Origin: Acestrorhynchus altus
Lineage: Eukaryota; Chordata; Actinopteri; Characiformes; Acestrorhynchidae
Length of the DNA: 64,000 bases
Assembly (NCBI GenBank): GCA_034509495.1
Contig: CM067504.1
Coordinates: 4,233,942-4,297,941, forward strand
Reading direction: 5' to 3'
In this document: positions 23,311 to 35,579 of the stretch, one piece after another
Numbering within the stretch: the stretch's first letter is position 1
Layout of the letters: each line of letters starts with the position of its first letter
The notes under the pieces: model-generated
Told to the model about the DNA's origin: nothing
Seen by the model: the letters and a program-made list of their open reading frames with translations, nothing else
Database searches by the model: none
Position numbers and translations under genes: made by a program

Positions 23311-24589
23311 ACCATTTATCCTCATATCTGTCCGTCTTTTTGGACACTCTCTTTTCTGTGCTGGTAATTTAATGCTGTGAAGATGAGCGTGACAGGCCTT
23401 TCACAGTCAGTTTGTTCATTAACCTGCAGCTGATGTGTTTGATTCTAAGCACTGATTCTGAATTTCTGAACGAGTGTGTATCGCGAGTGTGTATAGGGTG
23501 TACCCCGCTGAAGCACATGCGCATTATGATGTTGACCGTTTGCCATCCCGTCAAGCCGGCTTGTTCGCGTCCTCTCCAAATCAGCGGGGTTTTGAAGTGA
23601 GCTTCCGAGTGTGCAGAGGTTGTGTAGCGGACGATTGTGGCAGTCGTATGTGTTAAAGGAGGATGAGTCGAGAGGGCAGAGAAAGGGCTCATTAGATGCG
23701 TCAGTGGGAGTGCAGAGGAGTGACTGTGAGACACTTAATTAGTGATCTGCGGGACAGCTCACCACAATGAGCCTGAGATACCCTCCCAGCCACTCTTCTC
23801 TGTTATTTCGTACTGGACACATTAAATTAGTGGCAATCAAGCGCAAGACAAAAGTGGTGATCACAGCTCAAGCTGCTTCCCACTGCACGGTGTGATGAAG
23901 TGGAGCTAATATCCTGTAGGCTTCATTTTGTTCCGTTTTGTTGGATGCAGTATAGAAATGCAGACCCTGCATTTACATTTTCCTCCACAGCTGTAATGTG
24001 TAATGATGTAGTCACGTTCGGAAGTTCAGGGGCGAAGTGTTGGGGAAAAGGACGGCCTTGCGCTCTATTTGTTTTTGATTCTGTACGCTGCCTTTTCAGG
24101 TCAAGAATTGCAAATATATACCATATTGATCACCCCTTCCTCCAGTCCGCAGGAGGAAAGGGAAGCAGAGGAGGTGTTGGTAAACACGGCGCATATTTCC
24201 GCAGTGTAGTGGATGCATTCTTGTGGCCTTGTTGATGTTTTTTTTATTGTTGCCTTGCAGATTTATGGGGGACAGCCAGCTGTTTTCATGACTTGTGGTG
24301 GTTTATGCTTCGCAAATGAAAAGCATTATGGTTCTGTCACTCCCCCACTGATAACAACCGCCTCCAACCCCCAATAAAGAACGTCTGAGACCGAAGACGT
24401 TGGTCTGGCCAGTCTCTTACTGCATAACTCAGAGGACTGTTCGGATTTCAGTTTAAAGGCAAAGCTCTTGTCCAGAATCAAAAGGCAGTGAGGCTTGTTG
24501 CGAGCATTTATTGTTGCAGTTCATACCCCATATTGTTTATGAGGTTGGGTCACCCTTTGTCTGTCCTGTCAGCTTGGACCAGTTTGCCC

Positions 24590-24850
24590 TGGGAGACCCA
24601 AGCAGGGGCTGTTGCATTTGACAACATAGTTCCTCCACATTCAGAAGTGCCAGCTGTGTTGGTTCCTCAAGCTACCTCATGAGGTTTTCCAGACGGGGGA
24701 AAACCCAGACCTCACTGGAGAGATTATGTCTCCTGGTTGGCCTGGGAACACCTTGGTTATACCCCTGGAAGAGCTGGAAGAGATGGCTGGGGAGAGGGAG
24801 GTCTGGGCCTCTTTTCCCAATCAGTGTCTGTGTTTTTCCGAGTGTCAGCC
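24590..24850 (+). mobile_element. LINE relic, C-terminal end of reverse transcriptase ORF
   Basis: It contains CTCACTGGAGAGATTATGTC, TGGTTGGCCTGGGAACACCT, GAAGAGCTGGAAGAGATGGC and GGGGAGAGGGAGGTCTGGGC. These correspond to a protein tail of the type RLAWERLG...EELEEVAGEREVWASL, common in teleost non-LTR retrotransposons. Here it is frameshifted and lacks the reverse transcriptase core. The LINE clade cannot be named from this alone. Confidence 0.6.
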
Positions 24851-26539
24851 TACATTCTGGTGTCAGAAGAACCCATCTCATCAATATTTTATTAGATTTC
24901 ATTATATAATTCTATCATAAGGTTTTGCTGTAATTATGGCTTTGCCTGGTGCAGTAGTGCACATCTGTTGCACCAAATCCAATTGCACGATGCACCGCAG
25001 AAATGGAGTAGAAGTGTCAGCCGGCTGAATCTGTGTCCAATTTCAGGTTATGAGTTCTATTGTGACCAGTACATCTCTATGTCTTTGATGAATCTGATGA
25101 AAGGCCTACTGCTGATGTTCCACTTGACTTGTCAGCTTGACTTTTTTATATGGTGTGGAAGAAATTCGAGAGGATTCAAATGGTGTTTCTTTCAGGTGTC
25201 GGCCACACTAATCAGACGTTACTCCATCCTGAAATACACCTAATAAAGTCCAATAAATCCCTCCAATTGCATATTCTTTAGCTGCTTTTCACGTTCCGAT
25301 CTCCAGTATAAATTCATGGAAGCTCTTCACACCTTGCTTTTTTACCCGGTGGAACGAGTGCTAGCAGGCTGCCTTTGACTGAGCTTCGCACAAAGAACAA
25401 ACTGTCTGACCTAGACAGAGATTCAGTACTGATTAGACATTTTTAGCACACTCGTATTAAACTCTTCAAACACTGCTGTTGCAGGGGATCGATTTTGTTT
25501 AGGATCTGATGGGTTTTCGAGGCTACATGACAGAAATCCTCATAAGTCCATTCTAAAATCCTGGGCAAATACAGAACATTTGTGGACGGCCTCCCTCAGA
25601 CTCCCCTCTGCCAAGCCAATCAACATGCATTAATCATCCTTGCTCAGCGTCACTTCTCTAACTTGACAACATGTCCATCCAATATCCTGACATCCGGGGA
25701 CGAGGTGCCTGAAATGTCAGAGCAGTGTTTATTTTTATCAGGCTGGGGGAGGACACTAATGAGTTCCTCTACACAACCTGCTTAGTGGGAATTCTGTGGA
25801 AATTGCTTTTCCCAAGGATGTCCTGATGTTAATTGCCAGTGTAAGTCAGAAATGTATAAGGGTGAGTGTGTGTGTGTGCCTTAGGCATGTGTGTGGGAAT
25901 TGGGAGAGATAATGTAACTGTTGGGAGTCGGCTGATTGGAAATGTAATTTTATTAACACTCTTAAACTTGGATTGCTGCAGTTCAGCAAATGAATGTGAT
26001 TAATTGCAATCAAGACTATATGACTCGCAAGCAGAAAGTCAAGTTTCATTTCAAGGTATAAATTTGGTGAGTCGTGTATAAATTGATGTCATTTTTGAAA
26101 GGCCTTTGCTGATGACCGTAATAACAGGAGAAATTACTGTAAGTGACGTGGTCATGGTTTGTGCCCGGTGTGTGAATCCTGTGTACTCTACTGCTGGGGG
26201 GGATATTTGGTTCCTGAATATGGCACAATAATAACCCAGCACTGATTAACAGCATCTTGGAAAAGGAAGCAAGAACCATATAGCTTTTCTTATCGTTTTT
26301 CAAATCGTTATTTTACTACTTACTGATCAAAAATGTGTTTTATAACAAATTTATAACTATGTGTTTTATAACTATGAATTATTATAATTGTTATTATGAA
26401 TCATCATATTGTCATACAATGGAATTGATGATTTAACCTAAATAGTTAAAGAAACTATGTTCAGAAAAGCATAAATATGTGTAAATTAAATATGAATAAT
26501 ACATTATCTGTCATTATTGTGTCATTATTAATTGGTGAC

Positions 26540-27045
26540 TCTCCTTTATCCTCTTTTCACCCTGATCTTTAACGGTCAGGACCACAAAGAACCACCACAG
26601 AGCAGCTATTAGGTGGGTGGTGGGTCATTCTCAGCACTGCAGTGACACTGACATGGTGGTGTGTTAGTGTGTGTTGTGCTGGTACGAGTGGATCAGACAC
26701 AGCAGTGCTACTGGAGTGTTTAAACACTGTGTCCACTCACTGTCCACTCTATTAGACACTCCTACCAAGTGTCTCCACCTTGTAGATGTAAAGTCAGAGA
26801 CAGAAGCTCATCTGTTTCTGCACAGTTTGTGTTGGTCGTCCTCTAGTCCTTCATCAGTGCTCACAGGACGTTGCTCACAGGACGTTGCTCACAGGATGCT
26901 GTCGGCTGGACATTTCTGGTTGGTCCGTTGGTCCAGCAGTGATTGAGGGGTTTAAACACTCCAGCAGCACTACTGTGCCTGATCCACTCATACCAGCACA
27001 ACACACACTAACACAGCACCACCCACCACCCTCATAATACATGCA
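26540..27045. mobile_element. Foldback element with long inverted arms
   Basis: The left arm carries GGTGGGTGGTGGGTCATTCT, GTGTTAGTGTGTGTTGTGCT, GGATCAGACACAGCAGTGCT and ACTGGAGTGTTTAAACAC. The right arm, reversed, carries the same words in order (about 26950-27040). The loop holds a short triple direct repeat, CTCACAGGACGTTG, at 26860-26895. There is no coding frame. Partial copies lie at 20935-21130 and 37870-38110. Confidence 0.8.
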
Positions 27046-28002
27046 CATGGAGTAGTTGAATTAGACATTTTGCAAATGGCTCTACATGCTGATAAGGACG
27101 CTCATTTTTTGGGAAGCTTTGTTAGAAAGGCGTCCATCTCGTCGCTGTGTTGTTTTTCTTCTAGTGCCTTTGATACCTCTTGGTTCTTCATGTTGGCTGC
27201 TGGAGCCCTAATAATGATGGAGTGCACTGTATGAAATCGTTCCAATAGAAATGAACCCCGTACCTGATTGATTGTGTTAGATCATCCATGCTGGCCACTT
27301 GTCTTCATCGAACCATAAACAAAACATTACGCGGGTCACACTCCGTTGACTTGACTATCATCCGTAATTGGATGTAACGGGTATAATCTTCATTCCATAA
27401 GCAGTGCGAATGTCTGTAAGTCAGTACTTCTTGTCTTACCACAGAAGAATGCAAATTCTCACTAAGGCAGGTTGCAGATGGCCCTGCTCAAGAAAACTGG
27501 AGTGTATGAGTGTCATGGCATTTACAAGGCCTCTCACTCTCCTCCAGAGGTGTGTTCGCTCGTTCCCCTGCTGAGGACCTCCCTCCTTAACAGCCACAAT
27601 GACATTTCTTTGCCTTTTGTCGCTCTGATCCGAAAGCACTGGAGGCTGGAGTTGCAGACTGTGTTTCATGAGCAGAATAATTCTCAGCATTACTTTTTCA
27701 CGCCTCTGGTTTGTTGTGTTTGCGCAGAGTTTGTTATACTAAGCTCTTTGATGGTGCTTACACTAGACGCTTGAAAGATTCATGAGGGGCTGTCACTTGT
27801 ATATGCTTTCGGGATTAGAGAAGGGGTCATTCGGTGCCAGTTCACCGAACACAGTGGATTTCAGCAGAAGTGGCTACATACGAGGACGCAGATAATCACC
27901 AGTCAGTTTGTGCATGTTTGTCAGAATTGTTTACTGGATATAGACTCACTGGTGACCCCATTTAGAGCACTGTACTTTTACAAGGTTGGGGCTCCTTTTT
28001 CG

Positions 28003-28425
28003 TTAAAAAATGACACCCAGATGGACGTGTGGGATGGCAGTGCTGTTGGGAAGGACGTTAAAGGTGATCAGGGTCAATAACTGATAAATGTAGACTGATA
28101 TGATCAATATTTATTGATCTGCTCATACAGAAGTCGTGTCTCTCAGCCAGACGTCTCGGCAGGCTGGTGTGCTGTGATAATCCATCCCATGCATCTTGAA
28201 TGCTCTCACATAATCAAATGAAATTGCATCCCACACCATGACACCAGGGCTTTTAGAACACAGTGCCTCCACACATGGATTCGTTGGACGTCTCCACCAA
28301 GAGAAAAGTAGGACCCATCACCGAAGATGACCCGCTGCCATCGACAATCTGGCAGGACATCATAGCAGGCTTGGGTGAAGTCGTCGTGATGAGACTTTTT
28401 CTCGTTGCGCTGGTTGATGTGTTAA
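28003..28425 (-). mobile_element. Tc1-like transposase relic (family A)
   Basis: On the minus strand it reads VIFGDGSYFSLGGDVQRIHVWR, with short breaks. This is the Tc1 segment usually VIFSDESRFSL...VWR around the second catalytic aspartate, which reads VIFGDG here. Towards 28003 come the 3' end words also seen at 42721-42900 (ATCAATATTTATTGATCT and CTGTTGGGAAGGA). It is truncated and no longer functional. Confidence 0.75.
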
Positions 28426-28744
28426 TTTTTTTATTGTTCAAGTTTTTTTTATAATTAAATTATTAATTATCATATTTGTTGCATTTAAAGTGACATTTCA
28501 GGTCATTTTTGTTTTAATGTTGATACTGTTAAGTAATTTGTTATGTAGTGAACATGATATGTTTTCCTTTCTAATGAACTGATGAACACGAACTTTCATT
28601 TTTTTATATGCACTAATAAACAATTATGATTTTAGTTTACGTTTAAATGTCAAATGAATAAAATTCATCAGAGTACCCTTATGTAACTAAACTAAGCATG
28701 ATGAATTGTCAGTCTTTTAAGTAGTGTGAGGAAATTACTATAGC

Positions 28745-28846
28745 TACACCATCCATCCATCCATTTTCTGAACCGCTTATTCCTGAATAGGGTCATGGGT
28801 GAGCCGGTGCCCAGTCGGCAACTCGGGAAACAACCCTAGACAGGGT

Positions 28847-28884
<38 letters not shown>

Positions 28885-29050
28885 CCACACACTAAGGGCC
28901 ACTTCACCTACCATGCATGTCTTTGGACTGTGGGGGAAACCGGAGTACCCGGAGGAAACCCACACGAAAATGGGGAGAACATGCAAACTCCACACAGAAA
29001 CTTCCCAGATCGCCCCACCCGGGGATCGAACCCAGGTCCTTCTTGCTGTG
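28745..29050 (+). repeat. Teleost repeat with CA microsatellite core
   Basis: It reads CCATCCATCCATCCATTTTC, CTGAACCGCTTATTCCTG, then a CA run (28848-28883), CATGCATGTCTTTGGACTGT, AGTACCCGGAGGAAACCCAC and GGGGAGAACATGCAAACTCC. This succession is one of the most widespread fish repeats, often thought to be a LINE or SINE 3' region. Its class is left open here. Confidence 0.8.
28848..28883. repeat. (CA)n microsatellite
   Basis: This is a pure CA run inside the teleost repeat at 28745-29050. Confidence 0.95.
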
Positions 29051-29294
29051 CTGTAGAAACAAATGCCGTAATGCCATCTTAACTCCAATTAAACACATGA
29101 AACACACTAGAATTTTGTGTACTTTCTTTTTAGCCAGATCTGCAATGTCAACTGGCAACTGCGTCTTTAGCAGAAAGAGTCACCAGTTATCCAGAGATGT
29201 TCAGGTTTAAATGATGCAGCAACATCCATTTCAGGGAGCACTTACATAATGTTATGTCATAATATTGCAAATAATGATAACAGTATTAAGGAAA

Positions 29295-29295
<1 letters not shown>

Positions 29296-29332
<37 letters not shown>

Positions 29333-29342
29333 AAAGAAGGTC

Positions 29343-29401
<59 letters not shown>

Positions 29402-29409
29402 TGTGTGTG
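29296..29409. repeat. (AAT)n followed by (TG)n microsatellites
   Basis: The AAT run (29296-29330) is followed after 13 bp by a TG run (29344-29409) with one TA interruption. Confidence 0.96.
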
Positions 29410-29486
29410 CGTGACCTTGCAGTGCAGTAAATAATGACATACCAGTACTATCCTGTAAAGAATAGTGTGTTCAGTAGTATGTGAGT

Positions 29487-29488
<2 letters not shown>

Positions 29489-29531
<43 letters not shown>
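29489..29531. repeat. (TG)n microsatellite
   Basis: This is a pure TG run, 79 bp after the preceding one. Confidence 0.96.
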
Positions 29532-29534
<3 letters not shown>

Positions 29535-30507
29535 GAAAGAGAGCTCTGCACTACTGTTCTTCTAATAAGTGGGAATCCTTGAATACATTCTTGTCCTTCA
29601 AGGTGTAATCACAATACGTTGTAGTCAGGCACTATTGATTTTCAATTTCATCCAGATCAATACCTTGAAAGCCTAATGCAGATGTGCTTTGGCATATTAC
29701 CTCTTTGTGCCAGTGTTAAATACTCCTGCCTGCTTAACATAATATTGCTGCAAGTGTGGCAGTTTTATTGAAGCATCTTTGATCAGGGACTCTTTATTGA
29801 CAATCAGTACAACACATTGTCACTTCCATTGCTTGCTAAAGATGGACGACGTGGCAAAAACATAACAATGCAGTTGTTAACAATGCAAGATTTGTTCTTA
29901 AACAGGCTGGAACAGAGAATAAACCAGCAAAACAACTGTCAGCTTGGAGACCAACAAGATTCAGTATAATTATAAACGTTTAATGAGTTCACATGATGTT
30001 AATATTAATATGCAATGAAAACAGACAGATCCAGCTTTGAAACTGTATTTCAAACAAACAAAAAAATGACTCTACATTGATTACAGTGTTTGATGAATGT
30101 TATATTCTTGTGACTGGCTGTGTGAACATAGTGCTTTTGCCTTCTGGCTATGCGCACCCTGTAATGTTTATAAATGAGAAACCTGTCCGTAGCTGCTTAA
30201 ACAGGGAACGCAAGAATTTATTTAACATTCTTCAGTCCCCCTTTCCTGCCTGCACAGCCAAGCAGGCCTTTTCTGATCAGTGGAGAATCAGTGAGTCAGA
30301 CTAGTTTGTTGGGTCGCAGGTCATCGTTTCTGCGGTTCAAGTCAAGAGCAGGGATTCTCGCGAGTGCCGCAGCTCAGTCTGGAAAGGTCGAGCGGTCCTT
30401 GCTCTGCTGTGACGGGATGCATTTGGTATCAGTATGTTACCTGAGATAATGAGCCATGACTCGGCAAGGTGAAGGCTGATGGAGTTGCTCTGTGAATTGG
30501 GACATTC

Positions 30508-30535
<28 letters not shown>
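30508..30535. repeat. (CA)n microsatellite
   Basis: This is a short CA run. Confidence 0.95.
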
Positions 30536-30538
<3 letters not shown>

Positions 30539-31619
30539 TTGACATTACATCAGCGTACAAACAAAACACCAGTGACTTTATGAAGTAATTAGTATGAATG
30601 ATTAGATGCTTTTACAGCCCATTCATCTTACTCGCGGATGAAAGCTGTGAATGGAGCATAAAATCGGCGGTTGAGCTCTAAAAACACTCAACACCCTGAA
30701 ACATATTAGAGCACGCCTGTTCCGGGCCATTGCGTTTTGCTTGCTGTTCATTCTCCACCCTTTCCCAGCATTTCTCTTCAACTGACACAAAGCCTATTGA
30801 GATGGTCTGAGCTGTTAATTCATCCTGTCAGGCTTCACTGAATTACAGAGCTGCACACCACCAAGCGCTTTCTGGCCCATCCAACGTAGCCCGGCTGTGA
30901 AGTTTCCACCGGAGAAGTTGTGGCACTTTTTCTTATTTATTTAAATCACTTCTGATATGTGTGATTTTGTTTGCACTGGTGGTTGTGCGTGGGGGAGGCG
31001 GCCGTTGATGTAGATGTTCAGTGTCTTCGCCTGTCACTGGAGTGACGTTCTGGGATTTTTCAGCCCAGCACCCTCTCTTCCATCTCCGAGCAGCTGCGCT
31101 GTTTATTACTCGATTCCACGTTGAGTAAAAGTGCTCTCTCAGCTCCGCGGCACTGGAGAAATGCATTGCCATGTGGGTGATTGATCGCAATCAGTGTGAT
31201 AATGATCTGGAGAAAAATAAACCTTTATCTAATCTCCAGACTCAGATAAATTCCATTGATTGAATGGACTGGCCGCTGGTATACCGGCATACTGATGCAC
31301 AGAGGTGTCGGACTGACTAGACACAAGTAGATCTGTCCTGACAGTTAACTGTCATTTATAAACCCTTTAAAATCTGTTTTATACCTCCTGCGAAGCACAA
31401 CAAACATGCATAATGTAATCGACAGTGATTAATAATTAAAACGAACTAAGGTTTGTCAGGTTTGTAAGGCAGTGGTTCATTAATTAGAGTTAAAACCAAC
31501 CCCTCTGTGAGGAGGCTACATTTTAGCCTGGTTACTGATCACTGCAGGTTGATTGTATGCTTGATTTATTGCACATACACTTACTGCTGAATGCTCTCCT
31601 TGTCAGAAAATAGCTGCAC

Positions 31620-32580
31620 TCAAAAGAAAGGGTGTGATTACAGTGCCATTGGGAAGGAAGATGAAGGTTACGCATATTCATTACATGTGAAGTGATAGAA
31701 TTTCCTGACTGTGTGACTAATAAAGGATATATTTTAGATATTTTTTTTGCTGTTGATCAGAATGGTTTATAACTCATGAAAAAAAAATCCAGAATCTCAC
31801 ATTATTACAGTATTTACTCTCAGGTCAGACTGAATTACAAATGAAAACAAAAGCTTGAAATGTATCACTTTTTTTATTAAATTATGATTTTGAGGTGCAC
31901 AAGTAAATGGATAAAATGTCGATTGATATGATCAATATTTATTGAGCTACACACACAGAAGTAGTGTCTCATTTTGGAGTTGGGTTTAACACAAGTCGTA
32001 GAGGATGCAGTTTGAATATTCTCATGTATTCTGGCTTTCTCGATGTTGGACGTGTATCAACAACCATTTTGGCGCTGACCACGGTGCCTCCACACATGTT
32101 GGTAGCAACATTGCAGTATTTGGTGACATTGTTGTGGTGTTGAGGGAAGATATTCCGAGATGATTCATGGATAGCGTCACTTCTCAGTCAATGTCCACAG
32201 TCCTGGCTGTTTGGTCACTCTGCACATGTTGGACATACATCACTTCTCCTATTCAGTGGTTTGTGTAGGTGTCCCAGATCCTTCATATCACTGGTGTGTA
32301 CCGACCTTCTATCCACTGCTGTCAATACTGATGCGCTATGGTATTATTCACATAACTGGTACGGAAACCAGTTCAGACAAGGTCATTCCGCTTCCTAGAG
32401 GCGTACGATGCAACCCGCCTTAAACTCCAACTCCTCAGATTGCTTTCGTACTCTGGTCCGAGGCATACTTCACTTGGAAGGATGCTACCAACACAACAGT
32501 ACAAGTCAGAAGGGAAAGCACGCACAACAATATCCCACATTTTAAAAGTTTTTCTTCAACCTTAATTAACCTCACACATA
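31620..32580 (-). mobile_element. Tc1-like relic (family A), interrupted
   Basis: Minus-strand family A words appear in order. CATTGGGAAGGAAGATGAAG lies at 31650, GATATGATCAATATTTATTG at about 31930 and TTGGCGCTGACCAC at 32070. TGTCCACAGTCCTGGCTG follows at 32190, TCTATCCACTGCTGTCAATA at 32310 and AAGGATGCTACCAACACAAC at 32478. About 250 bp of unrelated AT-rich DNA separates the first from the rest. It lies just upstream of the acceptor at 32704 but does not reach it. Confidence 0.7.
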
Positions 32581-32584
32581 TAGC

Positions 32585-32972
32585 TGCAATGTGCTCTTTA
32601 GACCTTATTGATTGCAGGCTTTGAGAGTGCAAGATTAATTGCATTTTTTTCCTATTGATTCAGCTCCAAATTACATCCTGTTATCGATTTCTTGTCTTTT
32701 ACAGAATATTCTACGTATCGCACGATTCCCAAGATTTGAAGATCTTCAGTTATATAGCCAGGGATGGGCAGAGCAACGTGTTCAGATGCAACGTCTTCAA
32801 ATCCAAGAAGAAAGTAAGTCACCTTATGTCAGATTATGCACTCAGGTCTTGATAAGTTCTGAGCACGAGAGAAACCTGTCATTGAAACAGCATTTGGCAG
32901 AGAGTGAAGGTGACTGGAGGAGGAGGAGGAGGAGGAAATGGAATGCCGGTGTATTCAGTCTCTTACTCCTGT
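32585..32972 (+). repeat. Source copy of the inverted exon-containing duplication
   Basis: These 388 bases contain the last 120 bp of the intron, the 109-nt nos1ap exon and 159 bp of the next intron. They are repeated in reverse orientation at 48957-49341 with one substitution and one missing 3-bp GGA unit. The block ends exactly where the CT microsatellite begins. Confidence 0.95.
32705..32813 (+). CDS. nos1ap: nos1ap internal exon: PTB domain core (likely exon 5)
   Basis: Together with the split AG from 2319-2320 it encodes 37 residues: R, IFYVSHDSQDLKIFSYIARD, GQSNVFRCNVF and KSKKK. This matches the PTB core of NOS1AP at about human residues 110-146 and appears almost unchanged from mammals. 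It follows a TTTTACAG acceptor and ends in phase 0 at a GTAAGT donor (32814). Loss of this 109-nt exon would remove core strands and shift the frame. The inverted copy at 49113-49221 lies on the opposite strand and cannot replace it in normal splicing. Confidence 0.97.

Positions 32973-33021
<49 letters not shown>
32973..33021. repeat. (CT)n microsatellite
   Basis: This CT run has one CG interruption. It marks the edge of the block repeated in reverse at 48957-49341, where the equivalent GA run lies at 48905-48956. Confidence 0.96.
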
Positions 33022-33023
<2 letters not shown>

Positions 33024-33659
33024 TGTACTCCTCCCCCTTTTTGAACGTTCAACATGTACACATATGATAGTGCTCTTAAGAATATGCTACTCGATTTACT
33101 TGCACAAAGCATACCTCCTTTTTATTTCTCTCTCCCTCTCTCTGGGGCACAGTCTTCTAAACATACAGCACGCATTCCCCTTCATCTCGCTTTTCCCTTT
33201 AGGCCAGTTGAACTAAAAATTCCAGCCAGAGTGGGAGCGCCGTAGGCCTCGGGACATGCTGTTGTAACAAACTGTCCGGAGCCACTGCCGCATCCTGTCC
33301 AATCTCTTCTTCATGTAGAACAACACAACGTGCCCGCAAGCAAGTATGCAGATGAAGCTCTAGGAAGGGCTATAATTTGTAACTACAACAGCTCTGAGGG
33401 TACAGAAAGAAATTGTGGTCAGGCCTCCAAGAATGAAAGAAGAACATCGAGTTTCATATACACGTGGAAAACGTGGTTGGAGACAGACTGAGAACAGTTT
33501 GAGGTTTCAAAAGAAAGCTCTGTCCGGTCAGTTCTTTCTGTGTGACTTCCACAATAAAAGCAAATGTCTGTCATGTTCAGTCATATATGTTACAACTGGA
33601 ACATCAAAGATACCACCTTTAATACCAACGTCCCCACCACCCACCCCCGGTCCAAACGG

Positions 33660-33835
33660 GCAAAGTTGGTAAAGACAAGACTTGTAGTCTGCATCATCTC
33701 CTGTCTTTCAGGCTTTACTTCCCACCCTAATCTAACACACCTGATCCAATTAATCAAGACCTCCAGGCACATCTGAAGATTAGAGCTCTCCAGGGTGATA
33801 GATCTCCAAGAACAGATTTAGGAATCAGGTTCTTG
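33660..33835. mobile_element. Possible MITE remnant
   Basis: It contains CTAATCTAACACACCTGATC and TTAATCAAGACCTCCAGGC, words typical of hAT-like fish MITEs such as that at 51621-51806. The terminal repeats are no longer clear. Confidence 0.4.
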
Positions 33836-34121
33836 ATGACTTTGAAACCAAAAGGGACTCCTCAGTTCTCGCTCTAAGAGTCTGAGCTCTGGGAAGACTG
33901 TGGTTTATGGAACAATTTATTAATTGGCCTTTCATTATCACAAGCTGTTAAATGCAGGTGTCACCCCGGGGAATCAATTAAAGAGTACAGACCAAAGAGC
34001 AGGAAGCAGGCCTGTGCATTTTAATAGCAGTTGATTGATGCAGACAGTCCCTGAAAGGTGAAAGAAGATTGAGATAATGAGAACGATGCTGAACTTTGTA
34101 TCCGCTGCCCAGGATTATCTG

Positions 34122-34512
34122 TGCCAAGTCGGGCTGCTGTGTGGGCCAGAGTGTCGCCTCCTTGCATTCAACATCAGTATGTTTATTTTCTACTTGCCTG
34201 GTTTTATTCATTAGTAAATGGTCTGATTTAAACCACATTTTAATTTTAGTGGTGTCAGATATTGAATGCCCAGTGCCAAGTTGGGCTGCTGTTTCGGTCA
34301 CCACCTTCAGTGCCCACATGAACAGTCACATCTGTTGATTTCAAACGGGGATCAACTGGAGATCAGTTTCTTCTTAAATATTGCGATGGAATGGAAAATT
34401 GGACTCTTTTGCCCTCAATATCTGTTTTTTCTACTTGACTGATTTGTTTTTTTAATGGTAATTACTCTAATTTGGAGCACATATATTAATTGCAGTGGCG
34501 TCAGATATTGAA
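34122..34512 (+). repeat. Old tandem duplication, two diverged units
   Basis: Unit 1 (34122-34266) begins TGCCAAGTCGGGCTGCTGT, then TTTCTACTTGCCTGGTTTTA, and ends GTGGTGTCAGATATTGAA. Unit 2 (34274-34512) begins TGCCAAGTTGGGCTGCTGT, then TTTCTACTTGACTGATTTG, and ends GTGGCGTCAGATATTGAA. Unit 2 carries about 95 extra bases in its middle. It has no coding frame and no known family was recognised. Confidence 0.8.
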
Positions 34513-35579
34513 AGCAAGAAAAATGTACCTCTGTTTAACTGAAAACCTTCAACCTTCTCATCTGACGCTCCCCTCCCTCCCTCATTCCCTGATTAAACAT
34601 GGACTGACCACACAGAGCACAGACGATTTGTCATATTAGTCTGTCTTAATTGGCTTATGACGAGACCTCAGTCAAACGTGTCTGGAGAACAGGTGTTTTA
34701 ATCGAAATCCCGTTTCAACTCGGCAGTTTGTGTACTCAACTCAGCCACAGCAATTGCAAAGGATTGCTCGGAGCCTGAGAGCTGCATCACTTTCATCATC
34801 TGGAAGCAGAAGAACCGGAGACGGGAAGATAGAAAAGAACTTTCAAGTGCAGTTTGGTGTACGACTGTCTTCCCATGACGTTCTTTCTCCCGTGTTTCTT
34901 TTCTCTTTGTTTGACTTCACAGAATATTCATACTTATTATGGAAAATGACTGATAATAACTGGCAATCTTCAGACAGAATCCACACACTGCCCTGGCATC
35001 ATCTCGACTCTAAGCACAAAGCAAGAAGGATGAACGTGAGGGAAAGGCATCATGACAGCCGTAGACAAAAATCCACTTATATTCTCATTCAGACAAATGA
35101 GGGATTTCAGCAGCTATTGATTTGTTGAGGGAAAAGCATGGCCGTCTGAGAAAACAATTTGGACAGAAGTGTCCCATTGTTTTAAGCAGGTCTCCCTGGA
35201 ACGTAATTGCTCTTCAGAGCTGAAAGAAGCACCTGGCTCGCTTCTTTCTCCGTTCTTCAGCATTGCTCTCTGTTCCTCATCATTATTATTATTTTTATCA
35301 GAGCCGCTGTTCAGAGGACTTACTCACCTCCTTCTCAAATCATTGTATCGCTGACCTGAAGGCACAGAAATGATGACGGTGGCATTGTTGATTCCTTTGG
35401 TTTATTGTGTCTAACTTTTCTGGATGGTTTCTCTTTGAGCTCCTCAGATTGCAGTTTTGTCCCGTTTCTTCTCGTTTGCAACTTTACAGGAGAAGGAGAA
35501 AACATCTCCTGCTGATTCAGTTTGAGGAAAAACTGCCAGATGTCAAAAAGTGAAAAACAGAAATAATTTAGCATCAATA

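Larger units (their letters stand above)
2321..32704 (+). other. nos1ap: nos1ap intron (30.4 kb)
   Basis: The intron begins GTGAGC and ends with a TTTTACAG acceptor. It holds most of the repeats listed here: MITEs, SINEs, a broken hAT transposase, a foldback element, several Tc1 relics, a minisatellite and many microsatellites. I see no recognisable gene on either strand; the open frames in it are short and are either chance frames or transposon fragments. Long stretches with no repeat recognised include about 4430-5930, 10980-12430, 12600-15000, 17420-19640, 19880-20750, 21140-22520, 23320-24580, 24860-26530, 27050-28000 and 29540-31600. Some of these have few homopolymers and could be conserved noncoding DNA. 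Confidence 0.9.

Noticed and set aside
34730..35128. 132-codon plus-strand frame between two nos1ap exons
   Set aside because: It begins at GTG and has no recognisable domain. It is likely to be chance.
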